Below are positions 1 to 5,793 of a stretch of DNA of 9,155 nt, in pieces. Every line of letters begins with the position of its first letter. The first letter of the stretch is position 1. The stretch is from CAUPWF01 sp964367905. GTDB lineage: Bacteria; Bacillota; Clostridia; Lachnospirales; Lachnospiraceae. Under the pieces are notes generated by a model. The model saw only the letters and a list, made by a program, of their open reading frames with translations. It ran no database searches and was not told the origin of the DNA. A program made the position numbers and the translations under genes. The DNA lies in assembly GCA_964367905.1 (NCBI GenBank), contig CAYIZP010000072.1, forward strand, positions 1 to 9,155. The letters run 5' to 3'.

Positions 1-65
1 TCATCTATTTGTTTATGCAGAAACAATTTACAAGTGGAATGGTAGCTGGAGCTGTCAAAGGATAA
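1..65 (+). CDS. MalG-type sugar ABC permease, C-terminal end only
   Basis: Only the last 20 codons are inside the window, read in the frame ending with TAA at 63-65. The visible tail ends in QKQFTSGMVAGAVKG. It matches closely the end of the complete permease at 2329-3159, which finishes QKYLVQGMSAGAIKG. This G-x-x-x-GA-x-KG ending, after a final membrane helix, is typical of the MalG/UgpE-like inner permease subunit of carbohydrate ABC importers (family knowledge). The gene is therefore very likely the second permease of a separate importer whose other parts lie to the left. It is followed after 20 bases by the GH172-type hydrolase, so the two are probably co-transcribed. Substrate is unknown. 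The call rests on a short stretch plus the paralogue comparison. Confidence 0.8.
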   Translation, partial: IYLFMQKQFTSGMVAGAVKG

Positions 66-85
66 AGAAAAGGAGTTTTATTAAA

Positions 86-1189
86 ATGACAAATGAATTT
101 TATATGTTAAATGACACAGTGAGCAAAACGATTTCCCCTGAAAATCCTACTGGAGCCAAAGGCTGTGGAGCAATGGCAGAACCACTTCCAGGGTCAGCTG
201 GGGAGCGTCTCGGAAAGGGATGGAAGTCGCGACCATTTATTACAATTCCTCCAAAGTCTACATACACAATTGTGGATATTGAGGGAGAAGGCGAGATTAA
301 AAGTATCTGGCTTACGGGAGAAGTGGATCAAGGTGCAGTTATCAGAATGTATTGGGATAATCAAGAACAAGCATCGGTTGAAAGTACGCTGACAGAATTC
401 TTCCTCTATGGATTCGCACCACCGTTTAAAATAGAAGAAAACACATGGAATAAAGGCCCGATTTACAAAGTGGATTCCGCTTTGATGGCCGTAAATCCTA
501 ATAGGGGATTTAATAGTTATATTCCGATGCCATTCAGGAAAAGAGCTGTGATTACTATTGAAAACCGTACTGTAAATCCGAAAGTGATATATTATCAAGT
601 GAATTATGAAGAAAAATCAATTCCTCAGGAGGCGGGATATTTTCACGCACAACTTCGAGTATCTATGCCTGTTCCATACAAAGGAGTACATACAGTCATT
701 GATGGAATAAAAGGTAAGGGAACCTATATCGGAACTGCCCTATATGTGGGATTGAATCGAGCGTCACGTTGGTGGGGCGAAGGGGAATTCAAATTCTATA
801 TGGATGGAGACCAAGAGTATCCAAGCGTTTGTACGACAGGATTAGAGGATTACTTCTGTGGCGCGTTCAACTGGGATACAGAGTCCGAATATCAGACATA
901 TAACAGCCAGTATGCAGGAATGCCGCATGTGGGAAAACCAGATGGTCTGTACGAGGTACAACAAAGATTCAATCTATATAGATGGCATGTGGTAGATCCG
1001 ATTCGATTTGACAGTGAGTTGAAGGTGACGGTTCAAGACTTGGGGTGGATTAAGAATGATGAGGGAAAATGGTCGCACTTCTTGCCGCGAGAAGATGATT
1101 TTATCTCCGTGGCATATTGGTATCAACAACTTCCAACGGCACCATTTCCGAAATTAATAGATCATGAAACGCTGATAGAAAGGTTCTAG
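86..1189 (+). CDS. DUF2961 / GH172-family glycoside hydrolase
   Basis: This 367-residue protein has the look of the DUF2961 family, now glycoside hydrolase family 172. Members cleave or rearrange alpha-D-fructofuranosides, difructose dianhydrides or D-arabinofuranosides. Visible hallmarks are an N-terminal ISPENPTGAKGCGAM stretch (about 17-30), a beta-rich GEGEIKSIWLTGEV region (67-80), and WWGEGEFKFYMDGDQEYPS (229-247) followed by TGLEDYF (251-257). E254 in the last motif and an acidic residue in the GEGE motif (E232 or E234) are the best candidates for the catalytic pair. The usual motif is G-T-E-D-Y-F; here Leu253 replaces Thr. No signal peptide or membrane helix is visible, so it probably acts in the cytoplasm on imported substrate. 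The ATG at 86 follows AAGGAG (70-75) by 10 bases. The length is normal for a single-domain member. It sits directly behind a sugar permease and before a strong terminator. Exact substrate is not predictable. Confidence 0.85.
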   Translation: MTNEFYMLNDTVSKTISPENPTGAKGCGAMAEPLPGSAGERLGKGWKSRPFITIPPKSTYTIVDIEGEGEIKSIWLTGEVDQGAVIRMYWDNQEQASVESTLTEFFLYGFAPPFKIEENTWNKGPIYKVDSALMAVNPNRGFNSYIPMPFRKRAVITIENRTVNPKVIYYQVNYEEKSIPQEAGYFHAQLRVSMPVPYKGVHTVIDGIKGKGTYIGTALYVGLNRASRWWGEGEFKFYMDGDQEYPSVCTTGLEDYFCGAFNWDTESEYQTYNSQYAGMPHVGKPDGLYEVQQRFNLYRWHVVDPIRFDSELKVTVQDLGWIKNDEGKWSHFLPREDDFISVAYWYQQLPTAPFPKLIDHETLIERF

Positions 1190-1252
1190 AATATAATAAG
1201 GCTGTCGGGAATTAGCTAATTTAGCCAATTCCCGACAGCCTTATTATATTTT
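1190..1252. terminator. Intrinsic terminator, 24-bp perfect stem, possibly bidirectional
   Basis: The left arm 1190-1213 and right arm 1227-1250 are exact reverse complements, with a GC-rich core (GGCTGTCGGGAATT) and a 13-base loop in which GCT/AGC can pair further. The right arm ends in TTATTATATTTT, a U-rich tail for the + strand. The outer left arm gives a similar U-rich 3' end on the - strand, so it could stop transcription in both directions. It begins one base after the hydrolase stop codon and separates the upstream importer/hydrolase operon from the next one. Confidence 0.9.
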
Positions 1253-1323
1253 AATGTTACAGTTTTTGTGATAGAATTCAATTCCGATTTTGATGTTTTG
1301 TTGGTGGATTATGAAAATACAGA

Positions 1324-1358
1324 TGAAAATTATACAAAGAAAATTGAAAATTATACAA
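1324..1358 (+). repeat. Exact 14-bp direct repeat with 21-bp period, candidate activator site
   Basis: TGAAAATTATACAA occurs at 1324-1337 and again, identically, at 1345-1358. A weaker related copy (TGAAAATACA) lies at 1312-1321. The start-to-start distance is exactly 21 bp, about two helical turns, which places both copies on the same DNA face. AraC-family regulators such as E. coli AraC bind direct half-sites with this period, with the promoter-proximal site touching the -35 (established). Here the second copy overlaps the -35 position of the promoter predicted at 1375-1383. A response regulator with an AraC-type DNA-binding domain is encoded at 7508-9082. That it binds here is inference. 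The surrounding AT-richness makes some repetition likely by chance. Confidence 0.5.
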
Positions 1359-1383
1359 TAAATTAAAAAAATAATGATAAAAT
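1355..1383 (+). promoter_or_regulatory. Candidate extended -10 promoter of the importer operon
   Basis: TGATAAAAT at 1375-1383 fits an extended -10 element (TG-n-TAtAAT with one mismatch). The matching -35 position, 17 bases upstream (1355-1360, ACAATA), is poor. A weak -35 beside a good extended -10 is typical of an activator-dependent promoter, and the direct repeat described at 1324-1358 overlaps this -35. Transcription would begin near 1390, giving a leader of about 37 bases before the permease start at 1427. The call is by eye in AT-rich DNA. Confidence 0.4.
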
Positions 1384-1426
1384 ATGTGCAAGTACAACAG
1401 AAAAGGAGAAGTGAGGGGATGAAAAT

Positions 1427-2329
1427 ATGGAGAAGAAAAAAATAAAAAGAAGAAAGAGGGTACATGTTCCTTACATTATGATTCTTCCTGCTATGGCAAT
1501 TATAACAGTGTTTATGGTATACCCAATAATCAACACATTTTACTCAAGTGTGCACCACAGTTCACTAATTGACATAAATGGAGCTTCGTTTGCAGGGATA
1601 GAGAATTTCACTACGGCACTTAATGATGAAATATTTTTAAAGGCCGCAAGAAACTCATTGGTATGGACAGTCGCAAATGTATCGTTGCAATTACTTTTTG
1701 GAATGCTTCTTGCACTTTTATTGAACATGAATTTTAAATTTAGAGGAGTTATCAGAGCTATGGTATTTTCTCCATGGGCAGTGGGTGGAATACTTGTTGC
1801 ATTAATATGGAGCTTTATGTTTAATGAAAGTGTAGGTGTAGTAGGAGATCTCTTGATGAAGTTTGGAATCACGGATACGAAGATGTCATGGTTTTCAGAT
1901 GGGAACACATCGATGTGGGCTTTGATAATTGCAAATACATGGAGAGGGATTCCTTTTTTTGCAATTAGTATTTTATCTAGTTTACAAACAATACCGCTAG
2001 ATATCTATGAGGCAGCAGATGTAGACGGAGCGAACGCATGGCAAAAGTATTGGAAGATTACACTGCCACTGATTAAAGATACAGTATTGTTAACGACACT
2101 TTTGAGAACAATATGGACATTAAATGTGGTTGATATTATTTATGGAATGACAAAAGGTGGACCGAACTTCTCGACACTTACAATTCCAGTCTATATTATG
2201 ATGATATTTAATGACTCGTTAGATGTTGGATATGCATCTGCCATAGCGGTAATAATGGTGATAGTATTGCTTGCCTTTACAGCGATATATTTGAAATTAG
2301 GAAAACATGGAAAGGAGGGACATTATTAA
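1427..2329 (+). CDS. MalF/UgpA-type sugar ABC transporter permease
   Basis: This 300-residue inner-membrane permease is one half of the transmembrane channel of a carbohydrate ABC importer. A very basic N-terminus (KKKIKRRKR) is followed by six hydrophobic segments at about 15-36, 78-100, 112-133, 165-185, 218-240 and 268-289. The cytoplasmic EAA loop that docks the ATPase is clear at 195-214 (EAADVDGANAWQKYWKITLP). The usual MalF-type phrase TKGGPNFST (242-250) is also present. Length is normal for Gram-positive MalF-like proteins. ATG 1427 is the first start possible, because an in-frame TGA lies at 1412-1414. GAGGGG (1413-1418) is its likely ribosome site. A stronger AAGGAG (1403-1408) lies farther away. 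Its stop codon overlaps the start of the next permease by one base (TAATG), so the two are translationally coupled. No ATPase gene is present; a shared MsmX-type ATPase is the likely partner. Confidence 0.93.
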   Translation: MEKKKIKRRKRVHVPYIMILPAMAIITVFMVYPIINTFYSSVHHSSLIDINGASFAGIENFTTALNDEIFLKAARNSLVWTVANVSLQLLFGMLLALLLNMNFKFRGVIRAMVFSPWAVGGILVALIWSFMFNESVGVVGDLLMKFGITDTKMSWFSDGNTSMWALIIANTWRGIPFFAISILSSLQTIPLDIYEAADVDGANAWQKYWKITLPLIKDTVLLTTLLRTIWTLNVVDIIYGMTKGGPNFSTLTIPVYIMMIFNDSLDVGYASAIAVIMVIVLLAFTAIYLKLGKHGKEGHY

Positions 2330-3159
2330 TGAAAGCTAAATTAACTAAAATACTATTGTGTTACATACCATTAGCGATATTTGTGTTTTTCATAGTATTT
2401 CCATTTTATTGGTTCTTGTGTACTTCATTTAAGGTGGAAGAGACAATAATGGACTTACCAATAAAATACATTCCAACGCCATTCACGATTGATAACTATG
2501 CAAGCATTTTAACAACACTAGGGTTTGATCAGTATTTCTTTAACAGTTTGCTTGTTTCAATTCTTACAACAGCTATCGTGATGATTGTAGCCATCTTAGG
2601 AGGATTTGCGTTATCAAGATACAAGTTTAGAGGAAAGAAACCAATGTTCTTCTTAATGCTAGTAACTCAGATGTTACCTGGAGTTGTGATATTAATCCCT
2701 TTGTTTACAATATTTAATAATCTCGGATTGATTAATAATTTATCATCATTGGTTATCACCAATGTGGCAGTGAATTTACCTTTTTGTATGATTATGATGA
2801 GTGGATTTTTCTCCGGAGTACCTGCGACACTAGAGGAAGCAGCGCAGATTGATGGATGCTCAATATGGAAGGCGATATATAAGATTGTTGTTCCAGCAGT
2901 GCTTCCTGGGGTGGTTGCAAGCAGTGCATTTGCATTTGTAAACTCATGGAATGAATTTGTATATGCATTGAATTTTATAAATGATAGTGCAAAATATACT
3001 TTGCCTGTAGGACTAAGTATGATGAAAGGTGAATTTACAGTGAACTATGGAGGCTTGGCGGCAGGAACGATTATTGCATTAATTCCAGTAATTATTGTAT
3101 TCTGTTTCATCCAAAAATACTTAGTACAAGGGATGTCAGCAGGAGCTATAAAGGGATAA
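2329..3159 (+). CDS. MalG/UgpE-type sugar ABC transporter permease
   Basis: This 276-residue protein is the second channel subunit, pairing with the product of 1427-2329. Six hydrophobic segments are visible at about 8-31, 72-96, 105-129, 139-160, 192-213 and 243-263. The EAA loop lies at 170-189 (EAAQIDGCSIWKAIYKIVVP), with the Gly at 176 and Pro at 189 in the expected places. SWNEFVYAL (206-214) and the GMSAGAIKG tail are further MalG-type marks. AAAGGAGG at 2311-2318, inside the end of the upstream gene, is 10 bases from the ATG. The one-base overlap with the upstream stop implies equimolar coupled synthesis. It is a paralogue of the permease whose tail enters the window at 1-65. Family assignment is firm; the transported sugar is unknown. 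Confidence 0.94.
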   Translation: MKAKLTKILLCYIPLAIFVFFIVFPFYWFLCTSFKVEETIMDLPIKYIPTPFTIDNYASILTTLGFDQYFFNSLLVSILTTAIVMIVAILGGFALSRYKFRGKKPMFFLMLVTQMLPGVVILIPLFTIFNNLGLINNLSSLVITNVAVNLPFCMIMMSGFFSGVPATLEEAAQIDGCSIWKAIYKIVVPAVLPGVVASSAFAFVNSWNEFVYALNFINDSAKYTLPVGLSMMKGEFTVNYGGLAAGTIIALIPVIIVFCFIQKYLVQGMSAGAIKG

Positions 3160-3174
3160 TAATGATATTATTAT
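3156..3174 (+). other. AT-only inverted repeat between permease and binding-protein genes
   Basis: ATAATAAT (3156-3163) and ATTATTAT (3167-3174) form an 8-bp perfect inverted repeat with loop GAT. It spans the stop codon of the permease gene. Being all A/T it is a weak hairpin, and no T tract follows, so it is unlikely to be a terminator. Placed between permease and binding-protein genes it could serve as an mRNA processing or stability element, since binding proteins are usually made in excess. That role is inference, and chance is a fair alternative in such AT-rich DNA. Confidence 0.25.
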
Positions 3175-3206
3175 AAATTAAAAACAAAGTGAGAAGGAGG
3201 AAAGAA

Positions 3207-4562
3207 ATGAAAAAATTAGTGAGTTTAGTTTTGATGGGTGCAATGGGAATTGGTTTGTTGAGCGGTTGTGCTCAGAGTCCAGCCGCAACGACAACAGAGG
3301 GAGGTAGCGGAGAGATTGCAGAAGGCGGGGAAACTGAAACGCCAGTAGAGCAACAGACGATTGAGTTCTGGTACCATGACGGAAATCCGACATCAACGCC
3401 GATTTATGAAGAGTTAATTCGAAGATTTGAGGAGAAGAATCCTCAGTACAAAGTAAACTATGTTGGATTACCAGCAGACTCGTACCTACAAAAGTATAAT
3501 ACTGCAATTGCTACAAATGCAGTGCCGGATATTATGAGTATACTAGATATGAATGTATCAGCACTTACGAGTCAGAATGCACTTATGAACTTAGAGGAGG
3601 CCTATGCTGAATTCGAAGAAAAAGATTATATTAATGAGGGCGTAATACAGAGTGCAAGAAACTATGCAAAGGATGGCGAGTTGTATTGTGTTCCTGAGTA
3701 TGTTACCGCAGATGTCTCATGGGTAAATACAGCGGCACTAGAAGAAAACCAAATAGAAGCACCAGTTACGATGGATGAGTTTATGCAGTATTGTGAAGAA
3801 TATGCTGATCCTCAGAGTGGTAAGTATTTTTATTCATTGAGAGGTGGAGCGGGATCACTAGAAAATATGTTGAATTTTATATTTACATATGCAGACCAAA
3901 GTGAATTTTTCGATGAAGAGGGTAATTCTGTTTTCGATCAACCAATATTTGCAGAAGCACTTGACGCGTATGCAAGCATTTACTGGAATGGCTGGACATC
4001 TCAAGATAGTATAACAAATAGTTTTAAAGAAATGGTCGCAGAATTTGGGTCGGAGACTAGTATGTATATCAACCATAATGCATCATCACTTGCGGAGCAT
4101 AAGAAAAATTTAGGTGATGGAAATTTTACTAATTTATTATCACCAGTTAACGAAAATGGTAATCTTGCAACTAAAAGTGCTAGTTTTATGGCATTTGCGG
4201 TATTAGAAAAAGCAAAAAATAAAGAGGGTGCAATTGTGTTCTTGGAGTATCTAACATCAGCAGAAGCAGCATCTTATATCTGCCAAGAGGAGGGGAGAAT
4301 TCCTATTAATAGTTTAATCTTTGAAGAGGAATGGTATAAAAATGACCCATATATGAAAGTGTATGAAGAGATGATGGCTTCAGATAATGTGAAATTCGTA
4401 ACCCACCCAATGTGGTTAACAGAATGGGGCGAGTTTAGAAGTAAGCTTCAAGAGCCAGGATTACAAGCAGTATTATTAAAAGAGGAAACATCGGAAGAAG
4501 TTTTGGCAGAGTGGGCAGAGTACTTAACAAATGCGCAAAAAGCATATCTGGCAGAAAACTAA
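3207..4562 (+). CDS. Sugar ABC transporter solute-binding lipoprotein
   Basis: This 451-residue extracytoplasmic binding protein belongs to the bacterial extracellular solute-binding family 1 and would deliver sugar to the two permeases upstream. The N-terminus is a lipoprotein signal: MKK, a hydrophobic run, then the lipobox LLSGC, so Cys21 would be lipidated and the protein anchored outside the membrane. A flexible Thr/Gly/Glu-rich linker (about 24-50) precedes the mature fold. The fold opens with TIEFWYHDGN (51-60), followed by YEELIRRFEEKNPQYKV, the usual first strand and helix of this family. The ATG at 3207 is preferred over an in-frame GTG at 3189: AAGGAGG (3194-3200) lies 6 bases before the ATG, and the GTG start would overlap it and add basic residues ahead of the signal. 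Placing the binding-protein gene after the permeases is less common than first in the operon. Ligand cannot be predicted. Confidence 0.93.
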   Translation: MKKLVSLVLMGAMGIGLLSGCAQSPAATTTEGGSGEIAEGGETETPVEQQTIEFWYHDGNPTSTPIYEELIRRFEEKNPQYKVNYVGLPADSYLQKYNTAIATNAVPDIMSILDMNVSALTSQNALMNLEEAYAEFEEKDYINEGVIQSARNYAKDGELYCVPEYVTADVSWVNTAALEENQIEAPVTMDEFMQYCEEYADPQSGKYFYSLRGGAGSLENMLNFIFTYADQSEFFDEEGNSVFDQPIFAEALDAYASIYWNGWTSQDSITNSFKEMVAEFGSETSMYINHNASSLAEHKKNLGDGNFTNLLSPVNENGNLATKSASFMAFAVLEKAKNKEGAIVFLEYLTSAEAASYICQEEGRIPINSLIFEEEWYKNDPYMKVYEEMMASDNVKFVTHPMWLTEWGEFRSKLQEPGLQAVLLKEETSEEVLAEWAEYLTNAQKAYLAEN

Positions 4563-4574
4563 AGAGAGGTGTCT

Positions 4575-5702
4575 ATGAAAGAATATTTACAAGGCATGAA
4601 GAAAAAAGTTAAATTTGTTAGTGCTGAATTTTATGAATTAAATCCTATTATATTACCGAAAGAATTTTGGGATTCAACAGGTGGGCCTTTTGATAGAGTG
4701 AGTGTAGAATGCTGGGTCGTATTATACAATGACAATGGTACTGTGGGTCAAGGACCTTGCACTGTTCGCATGAGAGAAATAATAAAAACTCTGTTATCTG
4801 GTGAGACTAAGAGCTATGAAGAGTGGTTCAATACACTATATTGGAAGTTTAGAAATAGTGGATTTTCAAGTGAGGCAGCTGTTGAATTGGGAAGATTAGA
4901 TTTGGTGCTGCAAGACATGTTATCCAAGGAAGCTAATCTGCCATTACATAGATATCTAGGTGCAAAAAGAGACTGGGTACATGTATATGGGAGCGGATGT
5001 GGAACGAATCTAACCATGCAGGAGATGGAGGAAGAAGTACGATCCTATATTGATGCAGGATACAGTACCTTGAAAATGAAAGTTGGAACAAATTTTGGAA
5101 CTGAAATAGACCGTGATGTAGAGCGGGTAAAAAATATACGTTCGATGATAGGACCAAAGGTAAGGCTTGCAATAGATGCAAATCAACTATGGACTGCAGA
5201 TGAAGCTATGAAATTTATAGATCGTGTAGAAAAATATCAGATTGCGTGGTATGAAGAGCCAGTACATTCCCATAATATGACGGAATTAAAGAAATTGACA
5301 GCACGGTGCCCAGTTCCGATATCTATGGGGGAATCTATTAGATGTTATTATCTAATGGAAACATATGTGGAGTGTGGAGTTGCTCATCTGCAACCTGTAC
5401 CGATGAATCATGCATCTATACATGATTGGCTTCAGACGAGGGATTTAGCGCATACCCATGGTTTGGAATTTTCATCTGGTGGATATAGTCATCTTTCAGC
5501 ATCTTTGATTGCTACAGGTCGAGAAGAAGATATGGTAGAGTACTTGACTCCAATTATGAAAACATTTTATAATATGATGGACTTAAAACCAGTAGAAGCA
5601 GATGGAAAATTTTATTTGCCAGATACCCCAGGAATCTGTGTTAACCCTGATTGGGATTTATGGAAGAAAAATAAATATATTAAGGTAAAAGAGTATTATT
5701 AA
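4575..5702 (+). CDS. Enolase-superfamily (mandelate racemase/muconate lactonizing-like) enzyme
   Basis: This 375-residue enzyme belongs to the enolase superfamily, which abstracts a proton next to a carboxylate. Many members dehydrate sugar acids. A capping domain with a mobile-loop region (about 22-40) precedes a (beta/alpha)-barrel. In the barrel, LKMKVG (166-171) gives the KxK acid/base pair K167/K169. AIDANQ (199-204), WYEEP (225-229) and MGES (251-254) give the three acidic Mg ligands. The motif FSSGGYSHLSASL (from 299) aligns with the mandelate racemase segment that carries His297 (SSH), but has Gly302 instead. The partner Asp270 position (LQPVP) also lacks an Asp, so the specificity class is unclear. 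ATG 4575 is preferred over an in-frame GTG at 4569, because the GTG lies within the ribosome site GAGAGG (4564-4569). The gene starts 12 bases after the binding-protein stop, so they are co-transcribed. A sugar-acid dehydratase, epimerase or cycloisomerase are all possible. Confidence 0.85.
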   Translation: MKEYLQGMKKKVKFVSAEFYELNPIILPKEFWDSTGGPFDRVSVECWVVLYNDNGTVGQGPCTVRMREIIKTLLSGETKSYEEWFNTLYWKFRNSGFSSEAAVELGRLDLVLQDMLSKEANLPLHRYLGAKRDWVHVYGSGCGTNLTMQEMEEEVRSYIDAGYSTLKMKVGTNFGTEIDRDVERVKNIRSMIGPKVRLAIDANQLWTADEAMKFIDRVEKYQIAWYEEPVHSHNMTELKKLTARCPVPISMGESIRCYYLMETYVECGVAHLQPVPMNHASIHDWLQTRDLAHTHGLEFSSGGYSHLSASLIATGREEDMVEYLTPIMKTFYNMMDLKPVEADGKFYLPDTPGICVNPDWDLWKKNKYIKVKEYY

Positions 5703-5710
5703 TTTAATGT

Positions 5711-5758
5711 CTTTATGATAGAACAAGACTGCATAAGCGGTCTTGTTCTATCATAAAG
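5711..5758 (+). other. Strong 22-bp hairpin without a U tract (weak terminator, attenuator or 3' end stabiliser)
   Basis: Arms 5711-5732 and 5737-5758 pair over 22 bp with one G-T wobble (5730/5739) and a four-base loop ATAA. It starts 8 bases after the enolase-superfamily stop codon. The following bases (TAAGATTACAA) are not T-rich, so it does not fit a standard intrinsic terminator on the + strand, and the - strand side is no better. It most likely reduces read-through into the sensor kinase gene or protects the 3' end of the transport/enzyme message. The effect is inferred; the hairpin itself is plain in the sequence. Confidence 0.75.
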
Positions 5759-5770
5759 TAAGATTACAAT
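5743..5770 (+). promoter_or_regulatory. Candidate weak promoter for the two-component genes
   Basis: TTGTTC (5743-5748), 16 bases, then TACAAT (5765-5770) resembles a housekeeping promoter with a good -10 and a partial -35. The -35 lies within the right arm of the hairpin at 5711-5758. It would start transcription about 15 to 20 bases before the kinase start codon, giving separate low-level expression of the regulators. It was chosen by eye from AT-rich DNA, so confidence is low. Confidence 0.28.
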
Positions 5771-5793
5771 ATAACTAGATAGAGGTGTGATGG

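Noticed and set aside
194..598. A 134-codon - strand frame opposite the GH172-type gene
   Set aside because: It is antisense to a clear family member; the residue pattern (many Cys, His, Phe) is that of a shadow frame with no recognisable motif.
1244..1465. A 73-codon hydrophobic reading frame on the - strand across the regulatory gap
   Set aside because: It is a product of AT-rich DNA (Phe/Ile/Leu/Tyr runs), has no sensible ribosome site, and covers the promoter and the start of the permease gene on the other strand.
3189..3206. GTG 3189 as start of the binding protein
   Set aside because: It overlaps the AAGGAGG ribosome site, and would put RRRKE before an otherwise standard lipoprotein signal starting at ATG 3207.
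4569..4574. GTG 4569 as start of the enolase-superfamily enzyme
   Set aside because: The GTG lies within the ribosome binding sequence; ATG 4575 is better placed.
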